The notes below the pieces were generated by a model. That model searched no databases. It saw only the letters and a program-made list of their open reading frames with translations, and was not told where the DNA came from. From the NCBI RefSeq assembly GCF_019429625.1, contig NZ_JAHXRW010000001.1, positions 310,001 to 374,000 of the forward strand: a DNA stretch of 64,000 nucleotides, in the 5' to 3' direction. Within the stretch, counting starts at the first letter, position 1; each line of letters starts with the position of its first letter. A program made the translations under genes and the position numbers. This DNA comes from Celeribacter sp. PS-C1 (GTDB lineage: Bacteria; Pseudomonadota; Alphaproteobacteria; Rhodobacterales; Rhodobacteraceae). Positions 7,932 through 16,502 of this stretch are shown piece by piece.

Positions 7932-9065
7932 TCACTCGATTGTTGTGGGCGCGATTGCGCGAGCCATATCCGCTTCACCCTGGCCATGAATGGCCGGATT
8001 ATAGTTCAGGATCGTATCTTCCCGTGCCGTTTCCAAAAGGCGTCCGGCCACTTGGTTCGGGGTCGCCCCTACGAACTTGCTGCTCAAAACTGCGCCGTAA
8101 CCTGCGATAATCGGTGCCGCGAACGACGTGCCCGCCAGACCGGTTCCCGCGCTATAGGGGCTTGTGCCCGCCTCTACACCGACCACGAGAAACTGACGCT
8201 GAACATTTTCGTTGCTACCGGCAATGCTCGAATAGCTTGCCATGCCAGCCAGCGGGTCATTGGTGTCCACAACGTTCCAGTCCAAGGCTCCAACAAAGAG
8301 CACGGAATTATAACCCGTCGCAGAGATCGTATTGCCCGTGTTGTCGAGCGTGTCGATCAGAGCCAAAGACAAATAGTCATAGCCTCCGTCAGCCCGATAT
8401 CCCACCACGTTGCCATAGTCATTCCCCGCCGATTTCGCGATCAAAGCTGTCCCGGCCTCGGCGGCGGCTACGATCGAATGTTCAAGAGCACGATCAAGCG
8501 GTGCGGTATAGCCATAGCTGAGGTTCAAGACATTGAAACCGGATGAAAGTGAAATTGCACCTGCACCATAGAAATCATCCATCACCATCGTTGCCTCAGG
8601 TGCGATCATGCTCGCTTGTTTGAGTGTCCATTCGCCGTGGCGCAAACGGTTTGAGCCATCCCCGAGATCGCCGCGATACTTTGAGCGACTGGAGAAATCA
8701 TCCACGACAGTGATCGTGACGCCCTGACCAAGATAGCTGCCGCCGTTATACGTCCAAGCCGTTTCCAATCCCGGGCTCATCCAGTCGTAATAGGTTGGTC
8801 CTGATGAAGGAGGCGGGGTGTCTTTCTTTCCTCCGCCCCCGCCAACCCCGTTTGGAGGGGCATAGATTTCAAGCGCGTTTACCTCAGTCGACAGGTCACC
8901 CGAATACTCCGAGAGATCTTCGGCGTACGCGGCGGAAGACAGAGCGAAGACCATCAACGTTACGCCAAGTCGCCTTGTCGCACCTTGTCGCTGATCGCAT
9001 TTCGAATGCATTTCGTGCCCATCGGGCATTCTGATCTCGGCGAATTTTCGGTGCGAATTATTCAT
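7932..9065 (-). CDS. Secreted subtilisin-like serine protease (S8)
   Basis: This is a secreted serine protease of 377 aa. The N-terminus is long and polar, then a hydrophobic signal core (RRLGVTLMVFALSSAAYA) ends near residue 48. The catalytic residues are present in S8 order: Asp in VVDDF (122), His in RHGEW (143), oxyanion Asn in SAGND (215) and Ser in GTSFAAP (314). A glycine/proline-rich linker (about 70-90) precedes the domain. No autotransporter barrel is attached. The ATG at 9065 has AAGGGAG 8 nt upstream. The neighbouring upstream gene on the same strand encodes a small outer-membrane-like barrel, which suggests a functional pair. The last gene before the tRNA boundary region, it is probably accessory. 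Confidence 0.85.
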   Translation of the reverse strand: MNNSHRKFAEIRMPDGHEMHSKCDQRQGATRRLGVTLMVFALSSAAYAEDLSEYSGDLSTEVNALEIYAPPNGVGGGGGKKDTPPPSSGPTYYDWMSPGLETAWTYNGGSYLGQGVTITVVDDFSSRSKYRGDLGDGSNRLRHGEWTLKQASMIAPEATMVMDDFYGAGAISLSSGFNVLNLSYGYTAPLDRALEHSIVAAAEAGTALIAKSAGNDYGNVVGYRADGGYDYLSLALIDTLDNTGNTISATGYNSVLFVGALDWNVVDTNDPLAGMASYSSIAGSNENVQRQFLVVGVEAGTSPYSAGTGLAGTSFAAPIIAGYGAVLSSKFVGATPNQVAGRLLETAREDTILNYNPAIHGQGEADMARAIAPTTIE

Positions 9066-9232
9066 CTCGGCGTCTCCCTTGAATGAATGATGCAGTGTCG
9101 TTTTAGACCCAACTCCTAACATGCTAGACTCAATTCGATCTTTTTTGCGTCAAAAATGTGGCAAAAATACGTCTGAAATGCCGACTGAGCGAAGAAACGG
9201 CAGACAATCAACTATCTATGGTCACATTGGCC

Positions 9233-9817
9233 TCAGAATAGAACTTGATATTTGAGAGTCACCAGCAGACGATCACTCGGGGCCTCATTCAGCGTGTAGC
9301 CGAGAGTTTCTGCAGGCGGCAATGGGGATGCCGCCAATCTACAATTCACAGTTTGGGGTCCAGAGATGACGCCATAGTCTGCGACACAATTTTTCTCCTG
9401 GAGGTGCCCGAACACACTTGTCTTAAAAGAGAAAGACAGCGTCCCGGATTTGCCAAATTGTTTTTGCATGATCACCCCGAATTTCAAGCTCGGATCTATT
9501 CGATACTTTTCTCCCGCCTCTCCAGTGCTAAAACCCCAGAGAATTCCGAAATCTGTTTTAATCTCAGTTAGAAAGGTCACATGAATGTCGCGCCAATTAC
9601 TGTCGTACCATCCGCCGAACCGGATGGCTTGCCCCCCGGACAGCTCATATCCGCCGCGTCCCAACTTCTGGGCAACGGACGACAGGTTGCCGTCATCATG
9701 AACGGACACAAGGTGCGTTCTTTCCCAAAACGACTGAGAGAGGGCTGGCGCCGCGATCACATCAAAGAGTGCCAAGAACAGACCAAAAACAATCAGTCGC
9801 ACAGAGCGAAACGACAT
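9233..9817 (-). CDS. Small outer-membrane beta-barrel-like protein
   Basis: This 194-aa protein has a clear signal peptide (hydrophobic 8-25, AxA-like site near PALS). The mature part consists of alternating hydrophobic and polar strands (GGWYDSNWRDIHVTF, LKFGVIMQ, TLSFSFKTSVFG). It ends in LLVTLKYQVLF, and a C-terminal Phe on a strand is the usual signal for BAM-assisted insertion. About 165 mature residues would allow eight strands. Two cysteines (KNC, VNC) could form a disulphide. No named family is recognised. It lies 167 bp upstream of the subtilase on the same strand, so it could anchor, chaperone or be cleaved by it, but that is inference. Confidence 0.6.
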   Translation of the reverse strand: MSFRSVRLIVFGLFLALFDVIAAPALSQSFWERTHLVSVHDDGNLSSVAQKLGRGGYELSGGQAIRFGGWYDSNWRDIHVTFLTEIKTDFGILWGFSTGEAGEKYRIDPSLKFGVIMQKQFGKSGTLSFSFKTSVFGHLQEKNCVADYGVISGPQTVNCRLAASPLPPAETLGYTLNEAPSDRLLVTLKYQVLF

Positions 9818-10162
9818 GCGCGAAGAGCGAAGATATACACGACGCTCGATTGAGTTATGACATCCTCTCCCGATTATGTTTGCCTCCCAGAAAGATTATC
9901 ACCTCGCTCGCAGTGTTCAAAAAAAATGGGGCAGCAGTATGAAGGTGGGAAGTACAGTTTGTGCGGATAGCGGCCGTTGGCTCGGTTTGCAGCGAACGAC
10001 TGCTCCCCGCCCAAACTTACAAAACGCTTCACAAGAGATCGAGCTTATAAGATGCTTGAATCCCGAAATCATCTGACGAGGAAAGGTGCCTATTTTATGA
10101 GCCAGAGGCAGAACTATGGGGGGCAAAGTGGCAAAACTATGGGGCATACCCCAAGTTTGAAT
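9818..10162. other. Intergenic junction between accessory region and tRNA-Pro
   Basis: No credible gene lies here. It holds two near-identical 15-bp direct repeats just before the tRNA (10107-10144), a looser third copy of the ATGGGGCA core at 9918-9933, and a stretch at about 9980-10015 that resembles plus-strand sequence at about 7806-7840. The palindrome TGGGGCATACCCCA lies at 10140-10153. This is where an island or transposon end would be expected. Confidence 0.45.
10107..10144. repeat. Two 15-bp direct repeats, 23 bp apart, beside tRNA-Pro
   Basis: GGCAGAACTATGGGG (10107-10121) and GGCAAAACTATGGGG (10130-10144) differ at one base and are offset by 23 bp, about two helical turns. They lie 18 to 55 bp from the tRNA 3' end. 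Such phased copies are what TnsB-type transposase sites look like at Tn7-like ends, but no TGT/ACA terminus is visible, so the role is open. Confidence 0.5.
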
Positions 10163-10239
10163 TGGTCGGAGCGAGAGGATTCGAACCTCCGGCCCCTGCC
10201 TCCCGAAGACAGTGCTCTACCAGGCTGAGCTACGCTCCG
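10163..10239 (-). tRNA. tRNA-Pro (anticodon CGG)
   Basis: On the minus strand the acceptor arms CGGAGCG and CGCTCCG pair fully, followed by ACCA with the CCA encoded. The D-loop reads AGCTCAGCCTGGTAGAGC and the T-loop GGTTCGAATCC. The anticodon stem CTGTC/GGCAG encloses TTCGGGA, giving anticodon CGG (Pro, codon CCG). The 77-nt gene marks the border between the accessory region on its 3' side and core genes on its 5' side. Confidence 0.95.
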
Positions 10240-10305
10240 ACCGTGACGGGCGGAATATAGCCACCTGCAGGGTTTGGCAAGAGCCAATTCGCGCTTTTCG
10301 CCTCC

Positions 10306-11253
10306 CTATCCGCGAAGTTTTCCACGTCTCACAAAGGGGGAAATGCGGAAAGAGGCCGCAGAGGAGGCGCGGGAGCGGGTTCTGAGCACTGGCGTGTTCG
10401 CAGAATGTCCGCCGCGCGATTCTCGGAAGACGATGTAGAGGCCGGAGAGGATGATGATTCCCGCACCCACGATCGTTGGCATGTCGACCGTTTCGCCAAA
10501 AATGAAATAGCCGAAAATCGTGGCCCATATGATCTGAGAATACTGCATCGGGGCGACGATGGCGGCCTCAGAGGCGCGGTAGGCGAGGATGAGGATGACG
10601 CCGCCGGTAAAGCCCAAAAGCGACACCATGCCGACAGAGCCCAAATCCATCAAAGGAAACGGACGATAGAAGAAGGTCATTGCGAGCCCCATGACGACGA
10701 AATTGGCAATCAAAGGATAGAGCATAAGGACTGCGGTGCGCTCTTCGCGGCCGACTTTGCGGACGACGACGGAGGCAAACGCGCCAAAGCCCGCACAGGA
10801 CAGAGCCGCCATATGGCCCAGCGTGAACTCGGTCGCGCCGGGGCGCAACACGACGATCACGCCGATTAGGCCGACGATGACGGCGGCCCAGCGGTGAAAG
10901 CCCACACGCTCTCCCAAAACCGGAATCGACAGGATGGTGATCAGCAAGGGCGTGGCGAAGATCAGCGCGTAGACTTGCGCCAGCGGCAGAACGGAGAACG
11001 CATAAAAGGCAGACGCCGTGTTGACCATCGCCGCAATCGTGCGAAACAGCGTCCACCATGGATGGACGGGACGCAGGTGGCCCTCGGTCCGGTCCCGGAT
11101 CAGCATGAACATCACCAGAGGAAACGAGAAGAGCGTCGAGAAAAAGATGATCTGGAACGGCGAATAGGAGCCGCCCAGGAATTTGATCACCACGTCATGG
11201 GTCGAGAACACCGCGAAGGCGGCGAGGGCGTAGAAGGCTCCGGTGATATTCAT
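10306..11253 (-). CDS. EamA/DMT-family transporter
   Basis: This is an inner-membrane permease of the drug/metabolite superfamily, 315 aa with ten predicted membrane helices in two EamA repeats. The first repeat runs from GAFYALAAFAVFSTHDVVIKFL, and the second ends with the typical SQIIWATIFGYFIFGETVD motif near residue 260. A basic, arginine-rich 30-residue tail follows the last helix. AGGACAGC lies upstream of the ATG. The substrate cannot be told from sequence. It is the first core gene after tRNA-Pro. Confidence 0.85.
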   Translation of the reverse strand: MNITGAFYALAAFAVFSTHDVVIKFLGGSYSPFQIIFFSTLFSFPLVMFMLIRDRTEGHLRPVHPWWTLFRTIAAMVNTASAFYAFSVLPLAQVYALIFATPLLITILSIPVLGERVGFHRWAAVIVGLIGVIVVLRPGATEFTLGHMAALSCAGFGAFASVVVRKVGREERTAVLMLYPLIANFVVMGLAMTFFYRPFPLMDLGSVGMVSLLGFTGGVILILAYRASEAAIVAPMQYSQIIWATIFGYFIFGETVDMPTIVGAGIIILSGLYIVFRESRGGHSANTPVLRTRSRASSAASFRISPFVRRGKLRG

Positions 11254-11327
11254 GCGCTGTCCTGTTTGTTTCCCTCATCACGGTAGCATGCGCGGCAGAG
11301 CTTTCAACGGGGGAGGGGCAAAGCCTT

Positions 11328-11648
11328 GTGTCCTATGACAATCGCCCCCATGTGAAGCTCATGTATTACACACAGAAATCTGCAACCTGCTGCTATTGTG
11401 GGTCGAAAACGGTTCTGACGCTGGGTGGCACGACCCGGCATGAGTTGAAATGCTCGGCCTGCGGCGCGCCCTTGTCCCGGATGAAGGCGTTGCATAAACC
11501 GCAAGAACCGGTGACCGTGAAAGGTAAGAAAGACTTTCAGGCGAAACTGGCGGGTCCCAAGAAGACCTCGAAGAAGAAAAAGAAACGCAAATCCACGGCG
11601 CATCGTTTGTTCGATATGGCGGAGGATATTTTCGACATCTTCGACTGA
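11328..11648 (+). CDS. Small zinc-ribbon protein with lysine-rich linker
   Basis: This is a 106-aa protein with a CxxC...CxxC zinc ribbon (CCYCGSK, then KCSACGAPL). A very basic linker (KKTSKKKKKRKS) and a short acidic amphipathic end (FDMAEDIFDIFD) follow. The function is unknown. The ribbon suggests nucleic-acid or protein contact. The GTG at 11328 was chosen because GGGAGGGG lies 10 nt upstream; ATG 11361 is an alternative that still keeps the ribbon. It converges on leuB with a shared terminator between them. Confidence 0.65.
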   Translation: MSYDNRPHVKLMYYTQKSATCCYCGSKTVLTLGGTTRHELKCSACGAPLSRMKALHKPQEPVTVKGKKDFQAKLAGPKKTSKKKKKRKSTAHRLFDMAEDIFDIFD

Positions 11649-11669
11649 GGACATGACGCCGATGAAACG

Positions 11670-11703
11670 AAAAAGGGCGCCTCATATGAGAGACGCCCTT
11701 TTC
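11670..11703. terminator. Bidirectional terminator between zinc-ribbon gene and leuB
   Basis: AAAAAGGGCG and CGCCCTTTT pair around an internal CTCATATGAG palindrome. A-tract and T-tract flanks let it work on both strands, serving the two converging genes. Confidence 0.8.
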
Positions 11704-11722
11704 TAATGAAGGATCGCTACGC

Positions 11723-12826
11723 TCAGAGAGATGCGTCCAGAGCGGCGAGAATCGCATCACCCATGCCGGTGGTGGAGACCGGAGCCACACCTTCTTCGGC
11801 CAGAAGGTCGCCGGTGCGGACGCCATCGGCGAGCACTTTTTCGATCGCTTGCTCGAGGCGGGTTGCCTCCACGCCTTCATTGAAGGAGTAGCGTAGCGCC
11901 ATCGCGAAGGAGAGGATACAGGCGATCGGGTTTGCTTTGCCTTGACCTGCGATGTCCGGCGCAGACCCGTGCACCGGCTCGTACATGGCCTTCGGACGAC
12001 CGTTTTCCATCGGCGCGCCCAGCGAAGCGGAGGGCAGCATGCCCAGCGAGCCGGTGAGCATCGCGGCACAATCGGACAGGATGTCGCCGAACAGGTTGTC
12101 GGTCACGATCACGTCGAACTGTTTCGGCGCACGGACAAGCTGCATCGCGCCGTTGTCGGCATACATGTGCGAAAGCTCGACTTCCGGGTAGTCGGCGGAG
12201 ACCTCGGTGACCACATCGCGCCACAGGATGCCGGCCTCCATCACGTTGGCCTTTTCCATTGAGCAAAGCTTTTTGTTGCGCTTCATGGCCAGCTCAAAGG
12301 CGGCGATGGCGACGCGACGGATCTCGGATTCGGTGTACCGCTGGGTGTTGATACCCACGCGCTCGCCGTCGACGGTGGTAATGCCGCGCGGCTCGCCGAA
12401 GTAAACGCCGGAGGTCAGTTCGCGCACGATCATGATATCGAGACCGGCCACGATGTCTTTTTTCAGCGAGGAGAAATCAGCCAGCGCGTCAAAGCACTGT
12501 GCCGGGCGCAGGTTGGCGAAAAGGTCCATTTCCTTGCGCAGACGCAACAGGCCGCGTTCCGGTTTCACGGAGAAATCGAGCACGTCGTATTTCGGACCAC
12601 CCACGGCGCCGAGGAGAACGGCATCGACTTCTTGCGCCTTCGCCATGGTCTCATCCGCGAGCGGTACACCATGTTTGTCGTAGGCGGCGCCGCCCACGAG
12701 ATCCATGGTCACATCGAATTTGAGTCCACGCTTGTCACCGAACCAATCGATGATCCGAACGACTTCGGCCATCACTTCGGGGCCAATGCCGTCACCGGGG
12801 AGAATGAGAAGAGAAGGCGTGCTCAT
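11723..12826 (-). CDS. leuB: 3-isopropylmalate dehydrogenase
   Basis: LeuB oxidises and decarboxylates 3-isopropylmalate to 2-oxoisocaproate in leucine synthesis, using NAD and Mg2+ in the cytoplasm. Family marks are [10 protein letters not shown] near the N-terminus, the substrate arginines in [17 protein letters not shown], and the metal and NAD regions [10 protein letters not shown] and [18 protein letters not shown]. It is 367 aa, normal length. ATG 12826 was chosen because it starts directly before the beta-strand leading to GDGIG. It is about 4.3 kb from leuCD and not in one operon with them. Confidence 0.96.
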   Translation of the reverse strand: MSTPSLLILPGDGIGPEVMAEVVRIIDWFGDKRGLKFDVTMDLVGGAAYDKHGVPLADETMAKAQEVDAVLLGAVGGPKYDVLDFSVKPERGLLRLRKEMDLFANLRPAQCFDALADFSSLKKDIVAGLDIMIVRELTSGVYFGEPRGITTVDGERVGINTQRYTESEIRRVAIAAFELAMKRNKKLCSMEKANVMEAGILWRDVVTEVSADYPEVELSHMYADNGAMQLVRAPKQFDVIVTDNLFGDILSDCAAMLTGSLGMLPSASLGAPMENGRPKAMYEPVHGSAPDIAGQGKANPIACILSFAMALRYSFNEGVEATRLEQAIEKVLADGVRTGDLLAEEGVAPVSTTGMGDAILAALDASL

Positions 12827-12888
12827 GATCGCGTCCAGTCCTTGGTTTTTTAAGGTTGAAAGCGGCGTAACGACTGCTTGCCGCCTCG

Positions 12889-13932
12889 TCAAGGAATGGG
12901 AGCGATATCAACCCAGACAAGCCCATGGCGAAAGTCGTTTTCTTTCAGGTTCGCATTGGGCCAAGCCACGCCAGCATCCACGACCGTCAGTTCGGAAGAG
13001 GGCAAAACATAGTCCACGCGTAGGTTGCCGGGCTCGGGATCCGTCCAGTCCGCTGTGTCGAGTGCCGGATCGCCAAGATGGTCCGCATTGGCCACTGGGC
13101 CAGCGTCAGAGCGGGGCTTGATGTCCTGAAAGCGAGGGTCTGAGAGCAGCGCCTGCATCACCTCACGCCGCCCATCGCCGTCCATTGGGTCGAGATTGCT
13201 GTCACCCAAGAGAATGAACGCGCCTTCGGGCGGCGGCACCGGCAGAGCGCCATCGAGGTAGAGCGACCAGAACCGGTTCTCATCCGCATTGCGTCGCCCG
13301 TTGCGATCCTCGTCGCCATCAAACACTGGCGAGGCAGCTGCGTAGCTGAGGAGATGCAGCGGTTGGTCATTCCACATCACAGGCACATTCCAATGCACAT
13401 GCGACGAGAGCCTCAGAACATCCAAATCCTCGTCTTGGAAATACCCCTCGGGTAGGGAGGCTTCGGGCAGGTCGCGCCAGAGCATTTCGGAAAAATCGCG
13501 GATGTCGTCGGTCATGATCGGCAAGCGCGACAGGAGAGCCACGCCACCCTGGCCGGTGAACTCACCGTAGTATTGCGCATCCTCGGGTTCGCCCGAACGC
13601 CCGTCCTTGTCGAGATCGCGGCCCGTCGGGCGGCCGGAGTTGCCTAGGCGGGTGAAGTGATAGGGATAGCCAAGCTGATTGGCCAAAGCGGCTAGCGCAT
13701 GGCCATCGAGATCGGTGTCGAAACTGGTGAGCAAAAGCACATCCGGCGAGAGCGCGTCGATATGCTGTATCGCGGCAAGCACCTGGGGATCGTCGCCCTC
13801 GTTGATGTCGCGCAGCAAAAGCCCGGGACCCTTGCGGGTAAGTTCCACCGTCCATGTGGCCACCCGCAAAGGGTCTTGTGCGGCCAAAGAGGCAGGCAAA
13901 AGGCAGAGAAAAAGTGTGGCGAGTCGGATCAC
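12889..13932 (-). CDS. Secreted endonuclease/exonuclease/phosphatase-family protein
   Basis: This is a 347-aa exported EEP-fold hydrolase. A signal peptide ([16 protein letters not shown]) leads into the fold's first strand, RVATWTVEL. Later EEP landmarks are [18 protein letters not shown] (active-site D and N) and RVDYVLPSS. The final His motif reads FRHGLVWV where the family usually has SDH. This changes the residue before the catalytic His and may alter chemistry. The GTG at 13932 overlaps the stop of the upstream membrane-protein gene as GTGA, so the two genes are translationally coupled. The substrate is unknown. Confidence 0.75.
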   Translation of the reverse strand: MIRLATLFLCLLPASLAAQDPLRVATWTVELTRKGPGLLLRDINEGDDPQVLAAIQHIDALSPDVLLLTSFDTDLDGHALAALANQLGYPYHFTRLGNSGRPTGRDLDKDGRSGEPEDAQYYGEFTGQGGVALLSRLPIMTDDIRDFSEMLWRDLPEASLPEGYFQDEDLDVLRLSSHVHWNVPVMWNDQPLHLLSYAAASPVFDGDEDRNGRRNADENRFWSLYLDGALPVPPPEGAFILLGDSNLDPMDGDGRREVMQALLSDPRFQDIKPRSDAGPVANADHLGDPALDTADWTDPEPGNLRVDYVLPSSELTVVDAGVAWPNANLKENDFRHGLVWVDIAPIP

Positions 13933-14864
13933 GCCGGAAGGTGATCGAGATCGACGCGGGCGTAGGTTTGGCGACGCTTTTCGGCGATCATCGAGGCGAT
14001 CCGGCCCATGGCGATGCCCCGCATGAAAAGAGAGGACGGCAGGAATGCCCATGCGGCGACGGCCCAAATCATGGATTGGTCGGTGGTGGTGCCAAGGCCG
14101 CCGAAGAGGTTCGTCGCCGATTTCAACACCGCTGGGATGAGGAAGGGCAGAAGAAATCCGATGACGATATTGAAACGTGCGTCACGTTTCAGCCGCTCGA
14201 CAACGTCGCCACCTGCGGTCGGGTCGAAGGTGGGCAGGTTGATCCAAACATTGAAGGACCCGGAGCGGGAGGGCCAATGGCCAAGCCGCAGCACGATGAG
14301 GAAGATCGACAGCGCCATGAGCGAAATCAGATAGCTCATTCCAGCTGCTTCGCGCATCATTTCGAGTTCTTGCACGGAGCTGCCGTCCGGCATCGCGAGG
14401 ATCATCAGACGCACGGGCGAATAGGGGAAGTCGAGGACATAGCCGATCAGCGCGCCGACGGCGGTGACAAATTCGGTCACGATCGTTGGGTTCTGCGTGC
14501 CGCGCGCGATCAGGGACAGCAAGACAATGGTCGTGAAAAGCGAGGTGAACCGCACCCGGTTGAACGGCGGCGCGTCCCGGAATTCCACGAGGCCCGGATA
14601 GGCGGAGACATATTCGAAAAAGGTCAAAGCCGCGCCGAAGAAGGCGACGAGGGCAACGACTTGTGCGGCATCGTTAGACACATTCGGCAACAGCATGGAC
14701 GGAATGATGATCAGAACGACCACCAAGAATGCACGTGAAAGCGCTCCTAGCACGCGATGAAACACTGCCCATTTCCCTTCAAACTGGTTGAGCGCGATAC
14801 GGTGCCGCGCTCTTTTCCCATTTTGATCCCGCCATGTTTGACGGATTGCCACAATCTTGCCCAA
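13929..14864 (-). CDS. Conserved multi-pass membrane protein, unknown function
   Basis: This is a 311-aa inner-membrane protein with a basic N-terminus and about seven hydrophobic segments (for example LSRAFLVVVLIIIPSML, VVALVAFFGAALTFF, LISLMALSIFLIVLRL, VIGFLLPFLIPAVL). A loop of about 45 residues before the last helices is polar. I do not recognise the family. It is transcribed with the EEP protein through a 4-base overlap, so the two may work on one envelope process. Confidence 0.65.
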   Translation of the reverse strand: MGKIVAIRQTWRDQNGKRARHRIALNQFEGKWAVFHRVLGALSRAFLVVVLIIIPSMLLPNVSNDAAQVVALVAFFGAALTFFEYVSAYPGLVEFRDAPPFNRVRFTSLFTTIVLLSLIARGTQNPTIVTEFVTAVGALIGYVLDFPYSPVRLMILAMPDGSSVQELEMMREAAGMSYLISLMALSIFLIVLRLGHWPSRSGSFNVWINLPTFDPTAGGDVVERLKRDARFNIVIGFLLPFLIPAVLKSATNLFGGLGTTTDQSMIWAVAAWAFLPSSLFMRGIAMGRIASMIAEKRRQTYARVDLDHLPA

Positions 14865-15136
14865 CTTTTGCCCACTTTCATATCTGCCAGCAAGGAATGG
14901 TTAAGGTTAACAATAGAAATGAGGCGCTTTCGTGGACAAAGCGGTGCGATTTTGCATCATTGTGGACTATGCTTGTGGCGTAATCTGGGCGGACTACCAT
15001 ATCTAGGGTGCTTTTCGTTAAGGATTACGACATTAAGAAATAAGGCTCCTTTTTTACATTCTTGACCCAAAGCATGGAAATGCTCCCGGTTCCGTGATTT
15101 TCTCTCCCACGCAGAGCGAGGCTTGGAGGAGAAGAC

Positions 15137-15790
15137 ATGCATCTGGCCATATCAATCGACGAAGCGGTCGGGCTTATACCGGATGGCGCGACCGTCATGT
15201 TGTCGGGATTTATGGGCGTCGGCGTGCCGGACGGGATCGTCCACGCGTTGGCGGACGCGGGTAAAAAGAATCTGACGCTGATTTCCAACGACACGGCGCG
15301 TGATACCACAGGCCCCGGTCCTCTCTTTGCGGCGCATTGTGTTCGCAAACTCATCTGTAGCCACATGGGCCTCAATACGATCGTGCAGGCGCAATTCGCC
15401 TCGGGCGAGTTGGAAGTGGAATTGGTGCCGCAGGGTACGCTGGTTGAACGCATCCGTGCGGCAGGTGTCGGTCTCGGCGGGATTTTGACGCCGACAGGCG
15501 TTGGCACCAAGGTCGCGGAGGGAAAGGAGATCGTCGAGGTCGATGGTAAATCCTTCCTGCTGGAAAAGCCGCTTACGGCCGATTTCGCTCTGATCGCGGC
15601 GCGGAGCTGTGATTATGTCGGCAATCTGGCCTACATGCTGACGGCCACGAATTTTAATCCGATCATGGCACTCGCGGGCAAAACGGTGATCTGCGAACCC
15701 GAAGAGATCGTGCCTGTCGGGATGATCCCGCCCGATTTGGTCAAAACTCCTGGCGTGCTCGTGGATCACGTCATCAAGACCTCGGCATAG
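15137..15790 (+). CDS. atoD: 3-oxoacid/acetoacetate CoA-transferase subunit A (AtoD-like)
   Basis: This is the alpha subunit of a class I CoA transferase that moves CoA between short acyl groups, such as acetoacetate and acetyl- or succinyl-CoA. It aligns by eye along its length with E. coli AtoD: GFMGVGVP, LTLISNDTA, LVPQGTLVERIRAAGVGLGGILTPTGVGT, and NFNPIMALAGKTVI. It is 217 aa, normal. GGAGGAG precedes the ATG. The beta subunit follows 11 bp downstream and supplies the catalytic glutamate. Substrate preference (acetoacetate or another oxoacid) is not fixed by the sequence. Confidence 0.9.
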   Translation: MHLAISIDEAVGLIPDGATVMLSGFMGVGVPDGIVHALADAGKKNLTLISNDTARDTTGPGPLFAAHCVRKLICSHMGLNTIVQAQFASGELEVELVPQGTLVERIRAAGVGLGGILTPTGVGTKVAEGKEIVEVDGKSFLLEKPLTADFALIAARSCDYVGNLAYMLTATNFNPIMALAGKTVICEPEEIVPVGMIPPDLVKTPGVLVDHVIKTSA

Positions 15791-15801
15791 GAGCGACAAT
15801 C

Positions 15802-16458
15802 ATGGACCCTAAAATCCTCATTGCGCGCCGCGTCGCGCAGGAAATCGAACCCCGGAGCCTTGTGAACCTCGGCATCGGCATTCCGACATTGGTGTCGGAC
15901 TATCTCGACGAAGGCATGGGCGTGTTCTTTCAGGCCGAAAACGGCGCCGTCGGCATGGGCCATCGTCCGCCAGAGGGCATGACCGACCGTCACCTCACCG
16001 ACGCGGGCGGGCGCTTTGTGTCTTTCGTGCCGGGGGCGTCCACCATTGATTCTGCCTTTTCCTTTGGGCTGATCCGCGGAGGGCATCTTGATCTGACGGT
16101 TCTGGGAGCGCTTCAGGTTGATGAAAAGGGGCATCTGGCGAATTGGATGATCCCCGGTCACTACACCCCCGGTATGGGGGGCGCGATGGACTTGGTCACG
16201 GGCGCGAAAAAGGTGATCATCGCGATGCAGCACTCCGCCAAAGGCAAGGCTAAGATTGTGCGGGAATGCACCCTGCCGCTGACTTCTCAGCGGCGCGTTG
16301 ATTTAATCGTTACGGAACTGGCGGTCATGAAGCCCGAAGATGACGGGCTGCATCTCATTGAGCGCGCGCCGAATGTGCCGCTTGAAGTGATCCTTGAGAT
16401 GACCGAGGCGAAACTGATCCATGGATCGGATGTGCCGGAGATGCAGTTGGATTGCTGA
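15802..16458 (+). CDS. atoA: 3-oxoacid/acetoacetate CoA-transferase subunit B (AtoA-like)
   Basis: This is the beta subunit of the same CoA transferase. The catalytic Glu that forms the thioester intermediate lies in QAENGAVGMG near residue 51. Other AtoA landmarks are LVNLGIGIPTLV, FGLIRGGHLD, LGALQVDEKGHLANW and GMGGAMDLVTGAKKVI. It is 218 aa, normal. Spacing behind subunit A is 11 bp, and a terminator follows the stop, so the pair forms a two-gene unit. It probably serves ketone-body or short-chain acid use. Confidence 0.92.
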   Translation: MDPKILIARRVAQEIEPRSLVNLGIGIPTLVSDYLDEGMGVFFQAENGAVGMGHRPPEGMTDRHLTDAGGRFVSFVPGASTIDSAFSFGLIRGGHLDLTVLGALQVDEKGHLANWMIPGHYTPGMGGAMDLVTGAKKVIIAMQHSAKGKAKIVRECTLPLTSQRRVDLIVTELAVMKPEDDGLHLIERAPNVPLEVILEMTEAKLIHGSDVPEMQLDC

Positions 16459-16469
16459 GATTGTTGGAG

Positions 16470-16491
16470 AGAGGGGCTCAGCCCCTCTTTT
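16470..16491 (+). terminator. Terminator of the CoA-transferase operon
   Basis: AGAGGGGC and GCCCCTCT pair around a 3-nt loop, followed by a T-run, 11 bp after the subunit B stop. Confidence 0.85.
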
Positions 16492-16502
16492 CATACGCGC
16501 CC

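Noticed and set aside
1-10160. CRISPR array or Cas genes linked to the Tn7-like element
   Set aside because: I saw no regularly spaced direct repeats and no Cas-like protein in this part. The long TniQ argues for protein-guided targeting.
1-10160. Copy of the tRNA-Pro 3' end as an integrase-type att duplication
   Set aside because: I could not find a second copy of the T-arm/acceptor sequence in the accessory region, and no tyrosine integrase is encoded here. A copy could lie left of the window.
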